From: Yamagishiella unicocca
Lineage: Eukaryota; Chlorophyta; Chlorophyceae; Chlamydomonadales; Volvocaceae
Direction: 5' to 3'
Assembly: GCA_003116995.1 (NCBI GenBank)
Contig: BDSL01000184.1
Location: 32,856 to 96,855 of the forward strand
Length of the DNA: 64,000 nt
Part shown: positions 1-11,600 of the stretch, one piece after another
Position numbering within the stretch: position 1 is the first letter of the stretch
Layout: every line of letters starts with the position of its first letter
The notes under the pieces: generated by a model
Database searches by the model: none
What the model was told of the DNA's origin: nothing
What the model saw: only the letters and a program-made list of their open reading frames with translations
Position numbers and translations under genes: made by a program

Positions 1-1815
1 AGGCAGGTGGCGCAGACGCGCGGCTCCAGGGAGGGCCGAGCCACGTCCCACACGGCACCGCTGACGAGCATCTGCGTTTGCGGAGGCGGGTCGGGCGGGA
101 CATCTCGTGGGTGGGTTTGTTGCGGCTCCTGATGTGGGGTGTATTGGGGTATCGTGGACGCGGGGGAAAGGGAGGCGGGGGATGTCGGAAGCCGCGAATG
201 TGTACGTACCGTTATCTTACGACTGCCCAGCGCTCCCGTCTACTCGCCAATCATCTCTTCTGGCAACCTCATCGTCATCGCCCTTAAAACGTCTGTCCTA
301 AACACGGTTTTTTCTCGCATCCACGGGTCTTCCTCAAAACCCCCCAAGCTCGGGCCTTCCTCGAAACCCTCCCCCCAGCTCACGGTCGCCGCCTTGGCCT
401 TGGCTGCGATCCTCGCTGCTCGGTTCATGGGGCGACCCACGTAGTCCAGCCTGCCGGTCCGCGGCACCGGACGCACCATGGCACAGCCCACGTCAACACC
501 GATCCGCAACCTCAGTCCCCGCTTGACCAGAGAGCCGCCTGCACCCCGGCGACCGGCGGGGGGGGGAGGAGGGTTGTGAGGAAAGCCCGGCGGGGGGGGG
601 AAGGGGTGTGAGGAAAGCCCGGCGAGGGGGGGGAGGAAAGCCCGGCGGGGGGTTGTGAGGAAGGCACGCATGCGTGCCATACACACGGCATAGCGGCACA
701 GGGAGCGTGCCGCATTTGGGTTTTTGATGTTGGCGCACCGGAAGGTGGGCGCTTGTTGCTGGTCATACCCCTCGGCCCACGCTTTCGCGGGATGAGGAGG
801 GGCGGCCGTCGCTTTTACTTCTTAAGGGTACGGCCGGGCACTGACGACGTGTGCTTGCCGGCCCCGCTCCCCCCCTCGCCCTTCCCCCCGCTCTCCCGTC
901 TCCTCCCGCCCCCCACATTATTTTCTTTTCCTCCCCTCCACCAACCGTCGCCGAGTCAGTTTTTGCGGCCGTCACCCCAAGTCCAGTAGCCTGCGCGCGC
1001 GTGCAGGTGTCCGAAGGCTATGCACCAGCTGCCCTTCCCATATCGAGTAACCGGTTTTCTTTTCTGTAACCCCCCCCCCCACATACACACCCTGACGTGC
1101 ACATACGCACCCCTCCCCTCCTACCTATGCACCAACTACATTACCCCAGTCGAGTTACTGGTTCGTATACTTGTAACCCTCCTACCTTCCCAAACCTCCT
1201 CCGTCAGCTCGTGCTCCAGAAAGCCCTCGGGCCACTCCGCCGTCAGCATCGCCTCCAGCAGCTCCAGGCCCCACGACACCGCGCCCTCCGCCGACCCAAA
1301 CACAAGGACCCAGTGCCCGCCGTCCGCCGACACAGCCACCAAGTAGCCCCGGTGCCGCGCCGCCACCTCCGTAGCCACTACCCGAAGCAGCGCAAGGCCC
1401 TGATGGACCATACCGAAGCCCTCGCCGCCGCCGCTGCCCTCCGTCGCCGCCTGGTGCCCGGAAGCCTCCGGGCTCGACCGGCTGGGGCCGCGAGTCGCGG
1501 CGGCGGCGGCGGCTGCCGCCGCCTGCCGCTGTAGCACCACTCGCTCCCAAGCCACCAGAGACTCCACACCGAGGACGTTGCAGAAAACCGGCGCCACCAC
1601 GCCGGCCGGCGCCGAGAGGCATCCGGGGACCGCCTCGCGACGGGTTCGAACCGGCGACGGCAGGAGTGCCAGGCGAGGCAGGAGCCAGGGGCAGATGACG
1701 CCGTACAGTTCACTGGGGGAGTCGCCGGCGGCGGCGGCGGCGGCGCGAGCGGTTAAGCTGGCGGCGGGCGGGGGGGCTCGGCCGGAGGGTGCCCTTGCCA
1801 GTGTGACGTCATCGT
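1..1815 (-). other. Cyclase module 2 (C2), incomplete (exons 1186-1815, 384-538, 1-71)
   Basis: The exons join in phases 1 and 0. They encode LYGVICPWLLPRLALLPSPV, GVVAPVFCNVLGVESLVAWE, GYLVAVSADGGHWVLVFGS, AEWPEGFLEHELTEEVWE, RGLRLRIGVDVG, LDYVGRPMNRAARIAAKAK and MLVSGAVWDVARP. The positions of the two metal aspartates are Asn (FCNV) and Gly (ADGGHW), so this module cannot bind the catalytic metals. It keeps the N-x3-R motif (MNRAAR) and an Asp at the second base-selecting position (LDYVG, compared with Cys in guanylyl cyclases). The coding sequence continues past the left edge. Confidence 0.82.
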
Positions 1816-4522
1816 CTGGATAATGGTTGCGGAGGGAGGGAATGGAAACCCGTCGGTCGTTGGTCGTTGGTCGTTGGTCGGCACTTAAAAGGATAGAAAA
1901 CTCGATGTGTGAAACCGACTAGGGAAAGGTTCTGGAGCTCTTTTGGCGGGGGGGGGGGTAAAGGATAATCCGTAGGTCCACGAGGCGACTAAGGGGGGAT
2001 TTCGAGGAAGACCCGTGGATGCGAGAAAAAACCGTTTAGGGGGGAGGGAGGTCGCCAGCGAACGCGTGTAACGAAGCGAAACACGCGAAGGGGGATCCCG
2101 AGTGCAGGGGGAAGTGCATCAGAGGGCAGGACAGGACAGGAGACTGGGCACACCGGGAGCGGATGGGAGTTTCGGAGGCGCATTGGGCGAAGGGGTGGTG
2201 AAGCGGTACATGCGTCGTAGGGTTGGGGGACAGGTGGCAGGTGGGGGGCAGGGCGATGCGCTTGGGGTTGAGATTGCGGTTGCGGGGATGCGGGTCGAGA
2301 CCTTCCTGGAGCCAGCACCCCCGCTGTCTGCGTCCAGCTGTCACGACGCAGAACGTTAATTCCTGCCGTACCTGTATGCACGTGTGCGGGATTTATTTAC
2401 CGTAACGCGGGTTGGGTTGCGGGCGGTTTTCATGGAGTTTTCGGGGCTCCGCGAATTTCAGAGTTTTGAAGTTTCGCGGTTTTGCCGCCCGCCTTCCTGC
2501 CCGCCTGCGCCCGGCCGCACCTGCCGCTGCCGCCGCGGGCCCTATGAGGTGGCTGCCCAGGTGCAGTAGCGTGACGTCCAGCTTGGACCGCGGCCGGGTC
2601 TCCCGCAGGCGCTGCTGGTAGACGCGGAAGGTGGCGTCGCTGGCCACAACCAGGCCGCCCTGAGGAGGCAGAGGTGGTGGCGAGAAGATCCGTTTACACG
2701 AAACGACAACGAAGACGCGAAGACCGCGTTTACACGACATGGGAGACTACGAAGATAGGGTGCAGCAATTTACCGGGAGAGGGCGGGTTGTGTCATCCGC
2801 TGAAACGGAAGGAGAAACGGATATGACAAAGAGGATTAGAGGGACAGAGACACGAAAAAGCCAGGAAGGAAAACGTAAATTTACCACACAAGGAAGAAAT
2901 GAGCAGAAAAAGAAACCGACAAACCAACACTCACAAAGGAGAAACAGACGAATAAACAATCATCAGACAAGCGGATATCATCAGAGAAGGAAAATGAATA
3001 ATCTTAAGCAACCACGGAGAGCGGAGCGTATGACTCATCCGGCCCGAGGCAGCGAGTTGACCGACAGGTGGGTCACCGGCCCGCTCTCGTACATCCCGCA
3101 GCCTCCGCACCCTGCCCCTGCCCTTCTGCGTTATGCCCAAGGGTCTCCCCCGCCCCCTACCTCGACCGGTTCTACTATGGTAGCCCCCTACCTCGACCAC
3201 TGCCCCGCCCTCATTCCCCCTGCCCCGCCTCCTCCCCCAGGGGTCCTCGTTTCCGTTATCCTAGACGCCGCCGCCGCCGACTCAGCTTAGCCGCCGAAGG
3301 TCGACATCCGACCTCCGTCTTTACCGGTAGTTACCTCAACCAAGTTCTCCAGCGTTCATCTCGAAACGTCTGTCCTAAACGGTTTGTACGCGGGTCTTCC
3401 TTGCAAGCCTCCGCCCCCCAAACCCACCGCCCCCACCCACCGCTGCCGCGTCGCACACGTCCCGGCTGACCGCCAGGAAGCGACCCACGTATCGGGCGCC
3501 CGCAGACCCCCCTTGCGAGAAGTAGACGACCTAGGGGCGGGGGGGGTGGTGGTTAGGGGGGAAAACCGGGCGGGGCGGGGTTTATAAAAGAAATTCGGGC
3601 GGGTGGTGTGGGTTGCAAAAAGCCTGGGCGCGGGGTGGGGCCATAAAAATCGGTTAATCGATTACGCGACATGGATAGGATACCCAGGGGGGGGAGGGCG
3701 AGAAGACCCGGTTACACGGAGTAGGAAACGGAGGGTAGGAACACGAACTAGGAGGAAACGTCTTCGGACACGGGGGGCCGGGGGGCAGGGCGAGGGGGGT
3801 TGAGGGAGGCCTTTAAGATCCCAGAAGGCGGGAGTGCCACGGGGCGAGGGGGGATTTTTGCCACGGGGGGGGGGGGAGAGGGGGCCGAAGGCTTTCGGAG
3901 CAACCCCGCCCAGGGCGAGGGGGAACGCCCGGAGGCAACTGAGGGCGGGGATGCTCGAAAACCCTTAGGCCCCCTCCCCCCTTCCCGTAGCATTTCGTTT
4001 CCTTTTTTCCCTTAACACAGCCCCGACGGGACGCCTCCACAGGTTTGCCGGGAGTCCGTCCCAGTGCTCCAGCATGCGCCCACAAACTACCTAGGTGTCC
4101 CTGATATATCAATCCCCGCGCCGCGCGCCTGCCGTACAAACCCCTGCCCTGCATGCCGTCTGGTGTATCAGCCCCCCGCCCCCTCCCCTGCCTCACCTCC
4201 GACTCCGAGGGCCCCGAGTGCAACCCCACTCGGAGCCGCAGCCCGCGTAACACCAGCTGCGGCTCCGCCGTGAAACCGCCGCCGCCGCCACCACCACCGC
4301 CGCCGCCGCCGCCGGCGCCGCCGCCACTGCCGTACGGCTCCCTGACGCAAGCCCCAAGCCCCAGGTGCGCGACGACACCCTCCGGGCACACCTGCTCAAA
4401 CACGGAACGCAGCGCGCCCGCCACGGTAGCGGCGACGCCGGCGGCGGCCGTGAGCTGCGCGCGGGCGGCCCAGCCCTCAGGCCGCCGCCGCAGCAGCGGC
4501 GACGGCAGGGGCTCTGACGAAC

Positions 4523-4553
<31 letters not shown>

Positions 4554-5448
4554 GGAGCCTACGATGACGGTGTGGCCGCCCCCGGCGGCGAGGGGGTCGT
4601 CAGGGCCGCCCTCGGCCCCCGCTGCAGCGCCACAGCGAGAGGGGGGGTCGGGGGGGGGGGGGGCGTTACAGGAAACGGAGAGGGTTTCGACGGAGAGGGG
4701 GGGTACATAAAAGGGAGGGGGGGTACACAAAATAACCGTTTAATCGACATGGGAGAAGGGGGGGGTGGGGCAGTTGGCAGGGTACCCGGATGACGGCGTA
4801 CCTTGCCCCGCCCTCCCTGGCACCTCAACACCGCCCACCCCCCTGCATTCCGGCGGCTGGCTCCCCACCGCCACAAACCCCCCCACACACACAAACTGTT
4901 TCCTCCCGGCTTCCTAGTCCACGGCCTTTCTTCAGTCTCCCCCCAACCCCACCCCCCACCCCACACAGCGACACATTCGGCGAATCAACACGCTCGCAAT
5001 CCCACTCACCGCTGGCCGCCATGTTGATGTCGCGCCACAATAGATCCATGAAGAGCGACCCACGGGACGCACCAGCCGCCAGGCCCGCCGCCGCCGCCGC
5101 CGCCGCCGCGCCCCCCGGCGGCCCCAGCATGAGGAGGTGGCTGCTGCGGCCGACCTGCAACACGCCGGTGCCGCCGAGACTCGCGGACACGCCACCGTTG
5201 GCGGTTGCCGGAAGTGATGGGCGGCCACTTGGGCCTGATGGCGCGGGCGCGCCCTCGCTGAAGCGCGCCGCCGCCGCCGCCGCCGCGGCGGCGGCGGGTT
5301 TAGCGCCAGTGTTTCTCGCTGGGAGGTAGCCCATCGTGGCGTCCGTCTCTTGCGTATCGAAGGCCGTCTCCCCCCCCTCGCCAACTGTGACATCCACGCG
5401 CTCGACAGTCATGAGGCTGGCGACAGACACGGGCGTGACGCTGGCGGC

Positions 5449-5515
<67 letters not shown>

Positions 5516-5577
5516 TTGCTGAAGTGCAATGTAACCTCTGTGATCATGCCATCGACAGTAAAGCGCTCGGATGCAGG

Positions 5578-5615
<38 letters not shown>

Positions 5616-8600
5616 TGCCGGAGACCGGCGGCTCCCCAGACACTGGTGCGCCCAGCGAGGTGAGGCCCGTGGAGGTGGGGCGCTGAGATGTACACGCGGA
5701 CTGGCGGGAGATTGTGTTCATGCGCCTCAGGCTGGCGTTGAAGCGCTGCAGGAGGGCCTGCGGGATATTGCGGGGGGCGGTGTGTTCCTGTGTGGGGGGG
5801 GAGGGGGGGCCGGGGGGAGGTTGGGGGGGAGGTTGGGGGGGTGTTTAAAAAGGGGGGGAGGTTGGGGGAGGTTGGGGGGGGGGAGAAGACTGGGTTACAC
5901 AACATAGCAAGGGGGAGGGGAAAGGGAGGAAACCCGTTGTCGGGGGCGTGGGGGTTTGGACGGGTGTGTGTGGTGGGTGAAGTTGAAGGTGAGGGCGAGA
6001 GGGTGAGCATAAGGAGAGCTGGTCGCAGACCCGCTGTGGGTACCGGACGGTCTTGGGGTATCAGCGCCGGGGGTTGTAGGAGGGCATCGATGGCGGTGCT
6101 CGATGAGTAGCGGTGACAAGGTGGAAAGGCAGCCGACGCAGCAGGCCCCCAATCCCATCCCACCCAGCATTTCCTTATGCCGCGCGGGGTCCTCGTTTCC
6201 GTTAGTCCAGCGGAATGGAGTTGCAGCTGAAGTAGATTCCATAGCCGCCGAAGGCGTCGACATTTGGCCTGCGCCTTTTAGGTTTTCCTCAACCAAGCTC
6301 TCCAGCATGCATCCCCGAACGTCTGTTTCTGTCCTAAACGGTTATCCTTTCGTACACGGGTTTTCCTTGCAACCCACCCACCGTCGAGTAACCGGTTTCC
6401 TTTTCGCAACCCCCCTTGGGGCTTGGGACCGGGTCTTCGCGCCACCCCCCCCCGGGAACCCCCCCTCACCCCGCTGGCGTCTGCAGTGCGAGGTACCGTG
6501 CCCATAGGGCCCGAGACGACCGCTGTGCCGCCGCTCGTACTCAGACCAGGGCCGCTGCTGGCGTTACCGCCGCTGGTGGCGGCGGCGGCGGCGGCAACGC
6601 CAACGGTCTGCTGCAGCTCCATCAACCGCCGTTTAGTAAGCTGCCGGCCGAACCAACCGTCGGCGGCCGCCGAGCTGAAACCGTCGGCCGCCGCCGAGCC
6701 AATGCGACGGGTAACGGCGAGGGTGCCGCCGCCGCTGCCGCCGCCGCCGCCGCCGACACCGCTGGGGTGGTTCTGATAGTTGGCACGGGCGAAGAAGCCG
6801 TGGCTTCGGTCCGGGCCAATGTGGGCGGCGTGGCCGTGGCCGTGATAGCTGTGGTCCACAGTCACATGGCTTCGGCCGTGGTAGCTGCGCTCAGGGCCGC
6901 CGCCGTGCCCCCGATGTGACAGCAGCCGCAGCGGCGGCCCCGGCGGCCGCCGCAGCGGCGGCGCCGCCGCCGCCGGCGGCGGCGGCGGCGGCGGCGGGGA
7001 GAGAGGTCGTCGCAGGTCTCGACAGCGCGAAGGCGCTGAGCCCGGTGTGAAGGCGGCGGCGTTGCTGAAGGCTCCGGTGTCCCAGGGCACGACGCTCTGC
7101 GAGGTGGGTGGCGAGAAGACCCGGGGAGGGCGGCGGGAGGGCGGCGGGAGAACCGGTTTGATGCTAACACGTGGGTGGGTGCTTTAGGGTGTAACACGTT
7201 GGTGCTATAGAAGACGGGTGCTATAGGAAACGGGTGCTATAGAAGACGGGTGCTATAGGAAACGGGTGCTATAGAAGACGGGTGCTATAGGAAACGGGTG
7301 CTATAGGAAACGGGTGCTATAGGAAACGGGTGCTATAGGAAACGGGTGCTAAAGAAAACGGGTGCTGTAGAAAACGGGTGCTATAGGAAACGGGTGCTAT
7401 AGGAAACGGGTGCTATAGAAAACGGGTGCTATAGAAAACGGGTGCGAAAGGGAACTCGTTCAGTGCGCTTGGCTGGGAGGTGGCGGCGAGGGAACTAGTT
7501 GGCACGGCGTAGCAGACCGAGGAGAAGGACTACCGGGAAATGGGTTTCGGAGCGAGAGACATGTTTGATGAGCGAACAGCATGCCGCAGAGCTCGAGTGA
7601 CACCTGGCCTCTGGATTTCGAGGAACACCCGTGGACGCCAGAAAAAACCGTTTAGGACAGACGTTTTGAGATGCATGCTGACCTCTGGGTGGGGTGCGGA
7701 GGGGGAGCGGGAGAGGCTGAGAAGGGTGCGCGAACATTTGCCGCAAAGTGCGCGCGTGTGCCAGGCAGGGGCCCACTGTCGTACCTGCCAGTCAGGGGCG
7801 TCCTCGACGGACAGTTGTATCGCCGCAACGTCAAAGGCGCCGGCGGCGCCGCCGCCGCCACCTCTGCCGTACAGGCCGTGCCGGCCGTCGGCGTCGCCGT
7901 CATCACCGCCGCCACCGCGCCTGCCACCGCCGCCGCCGACGCGGGCTGCCATCATGGCCGCCGTCAGTCCGCGTCCGGCGCCGCCAGCGGCGCCGCCGCC
8001 GGCGCCCTCGCTGGCGCTGACTTCAGCCAGGTGGTGGGGTGAGCCCCGGACGCACGGGTAAGCCAGCGTGCTCTTTGACCGGAGGTGGGTGGGCGCGATG
8101 GGCACCCCAGCGGGTGTGTGTTTGGGCAGCAGAGCGTTGGTATCAACATCGGTGAAGGTGCTGTAGGTCGTTGTGGTGCTGCCGGCGGCGGCGGCAGCGG
8201 CGGCGGCGGCGGCGGCGCCGCCGCCGTCGCCGCCAACGAAGTTGTCCTGGGTAAAGATGAGTTCGGGGGCTTCCACTGAACGCGCGCTGTTGAGGACCAT
8301 TTCGGTATTTGGATCACCGGGGCAGGACGAGCTGTCGCTGATTTGGCCGTCCGCCCTGTACGACATTCGGAAGAGGGGGACTGAGGAGTCGCCCTTGTGG
8401 TGGCGCTCATCGTTGTGGTGGTTGTGGTGGTTATTGTTGGTGCCGTTGTGGCGGTTGTGCTCGTCACGTCGCTCGCCGCACTCGCTGCTGTGGCGGCCGC
8501 GTGCGGAGCTGCGGCGGTTGCGCTCGTCATCCTGATGGGTTTGCTCGTCCCGGTGGTGGTTGTTCTCGTTATTGCGGTTATTGCGGTTGTGGTGGCGTTC

Positions 8601-11600
8601 GTACTCAGCCCGCTGGATGCGTTCGTTCTGTTGGCGGTTGTGGTCGTTGCGCTGGTCGAAGTCCTGTCCTCCGAAGCCCTGGTACCGTTGCTGCTGCTGC
8701 TGTTGCTGATGTTGATGAATGTGCTGCTGCTGATGATGATGGTGCTGCTGCTGCTGGTGGCGAGCAAACTCGAGCTCTTTCAACTCGGACGCCTGCTGCT
8801 GGCCGGCCCCAAACGCCTCAAGCGGTCGGTCCAGTGGGTCCATCGCAGCCCCCGGCGGCGACTGAGGTGCTGACGTGGCACACTCGCCAATCCTGCAGCG
8901 CATAGTACCGGTGATAACTTTCGGTGGTGATGGCTGGGAAGTGAGTGTTCGTTGGTTCCTCCACGTTTCAAATTCGCGGCAATCCCAGTGGTGGTGACGG
9001 TAACGGCAGTGGTCACGCGTGAGGGATGTACGGCAAGCGCTACTGTACGACAGAGCGCCCCCGCCCCACCCCCCGAACGCAGACGCAGATCTCACCTGTC
9101 CAGGTTGGATCTCGATGGATCTGGATCAGGATCTCGTTCTTGCGGCCCCTGTCCGGATCGGCTGAGATCCGGATCTGGCCCCGTGTCCAGAGCCGGCGTG
9201 CAACTGGGCGACGCATCAGTGCCTGAGCCGGGGCTGAATGCCCCCCCTGGAGCGCGTCCGCTCGCATCGGGCGTGCTGTTGCAAAACGGGCCTAGATCCA
9301 GATGCTGCGGATCCAGATCCGCAAAGGGGTGAAGAAAGGGGGAGGGCGCGGCGGTTAGCTCGGGAACGGTTGGTCGGGAGGAGGCCAGCGACCGACACAC
9401 AGTACGACACACGGTACGACAGACGGCAGCTGGTCGGGTTTGGTTTAGGGTCGGCCTTCCCTGCTTGAGCTGCAGGGGCCCGGGGGGAGGAGGGGTTGGA
9501 GGCGGCGATAAGGCCCATCGAAACACATGGCCCCAGACGCCCCAAGGTCGAGGTGGTCCCACGACAGCGGAGAGAGGCGCTGAGACAGCCCGAGACGAAA
9601 GCGATGTTTAATGCGCTGAGACAGCCCGAGACGAAAGCGATGTTTAATGCGCTGAGACAGCCCGAGACGAAAGCGATGTTTAATGCGCGAATACGTTCTA
9701 TCCACTACGTTCGAGTAACAGCTACTAGTACCGGTACGTTCGAGGCATATCCTAACACTGCGCTTTTGCTGCTCTTGCCTCGTCAGCGACGCTAGGTGGA
9801 CACGGCGGTGGGACCGACCCATGGGACATTCACACATGCCTAGTTACCGGCAGCGGATGTCATGGTGCGGTGCACCTTGGGCGTCTCCGTCCTAAACCCT
9901 AAGCACCTACCCGGGGCTCGATCCGGGGACCTTCCGGCAGCATCAGCAGCGGACCGGCCCTAGCTGGCAGGGAGCCGACCACATAGGTGGCGGAGTCGAC
10001 TGACGCGAAGGCAGCGCCGCCGCCGCCGCCGCCACCGCCGGCGGCGGCGGCAGCAGCCGCGTTGCCAGCGGGTATCAGACGTCCGGCGGCGCCGTTGATG
10101 TTCGGTACGACGCGGGAGAGGCGTTGGCGGAAGGGGCCGTCAGGGCCGCGGCCGCCGCCGCCGCCTCCGCCGCCGGCGCCGGCGGTCGACGCCAACGCCA
10201 TTCGGCTGACGGCATCAGAGGCGGGACGCGGCGGCTGCGAAAGGACCAAGGACGTCGGCGCCGCCGGGGAGTTGGGGGTTGGTTGGGTTGGTTGGGTTGG
10301 TTGGGGTGGCGGCATCCTGGACGCGCTAAGCATGGCGCGCGAGGCCGCCAGCAGCGGCGACGGCGCAGATGAGTGAATCGCCAGCGGCGTGGACTGCCAC
10401 CGGTGTAGCGTGCTGTTGCCGCTGGGGTTGGCGAAGAAGGCGGCGGCGGCGGTCGCGCCGTTGGGGTAGCTGGCCACCGGCCCAGCACCGCCGGAGCCGT
10501 CGGCTGCCGCGGCTGCCGCTACCGCCGCCACCAGGGGATGCCGTCCGTGGGAGAGGAGCCGGAAACTGTCGGCTGTGTCGTTGTGGCTGTTGCGGCGAAG
10601 GTTGGAGAGCGCGTTAAGGCTGCGGGGGGGGGGCACGAAAAGGGGGCGGCGTGAAAACCGGTGACACGAGGGGGGGGGAAGAGAGCACGGGGGGCGGGGG
10701 GGGGGGGGGGCACGAAAAGGGGGCGGCGTGAAAACCGGTGACACGAGGGGGGGGGAAGAGAGCACGGGGGGCGGGGGGGGGGGAAGCAACGCTGGAATGG
10801 CCACGAGGGGGGTTGATCGGACTGCGCAGGGGGGGTGAGGTGATGTGTTTTAGGGTTTTGCGGAGTTTTAGGGTTTGCCCAGGGGTCTGGTTTCGGCGTG
10901 GGTGGGCGGGGTAAGGCGCACGCGTGTGGCCATGCCACCATGCACCCCCAACCCCGCCCTCCCTGTTACCCACATTCGGCGACCCGTCCTGCCCCCCGTG
11001 CTGCCGTCGTTCCAAGACATGCCCGGCAGCGGCCCGCTCTTTGCGCCCTGCGCCGCCGCCATCGCCAGCAGCTCGTTCGCCAGCTGCCGGGGGGACATGG
11101 CCACCGGTGACGGCGACGGCGGCTGCACGGAGTGCCGCCGAGTCCACACCTCACACCCCTCCGGCTGCTCCAGCAGCTCTGGCGGCCACTCGGCTCCGAG
11201 CATGGCGACCTGGGGGGGCCGAGAGGGGGACCGGGGGGGGGACCGGGGAGGGAGCCGGGGGGAACGGGGGGGGACCGGGGTGGGAAGGGCAACATCGGTT
11301 GCACGACATGGGTAGGATAGCCCGGGGGGGACACCAGCCTCGCCCGTGTCCCGCATTCCGCCTCCCATCCTATTACCCCCCCTCTTAACGGCTGTCCTAA
11401 ATGATGCTTTTCCTCGCAACCCCCCAATTGCCAAGAGGGCAAGGAAACACGTGCAGCCTCGCCGGCCGGTCGGTCGGTTTTGTCGTACACGTTGCCCTTT
11501 GCTGTGTTTCGCCCCCCGCCCGCCCGCCCCCCTCCTCTCTCCCCCCGCCCGCCCACCCCCCTCCTCTCCCCCCCGCCCGCCTGCCCACCTGCACACCCAG

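Larger units (their letters stand above)
4621..10619 (-). other. Low-complexity insertion inside cyclase module 1 (exons 9911-10619, 7785-8861, 6497-7096, 5010-5757)
   Basis: These four large exons, plus the first part of exon 4197-4621, add more than 1,100 residues between the two halves of one cyclase module. The sequence is dominated by poly-Ala, poly-Gly, Gln/His runs and an Asn/His/Arg/Glu-rich stretch near 8,400-8,750. Exon lengths are multiples of three, or phases match, from 9,911 down to 4,197, so I believe the insertion is translated. Only the entry junction at 10,619 (phase 2) does not fit the phase-0 end at 10,970, so a small exon or a different donor is missing there. No folded domain is recognisable. 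Confidence 0.65.

Noticed and set aside
2931..3200. Extra cyclase exon near 3,060-3,110 (MYESGPVTHLSVNSLPRAG)
   Set aside because: Exons 3441-3530 and 2521-2659 join directly in phase 0 to give DAAA-GGLVVASDATF, the expected order, and this frame has no phase-compatible splice sites.
8397..8873. Plus-strand hydrophobic open frame (Val/Leu-rich, membrane-like)
   Set aside because: It is the antisense of the Gln/His/Asn-rich cyclase exon 7785-8861. The hydrophobicity arises from complementing CAG/CAC codons.
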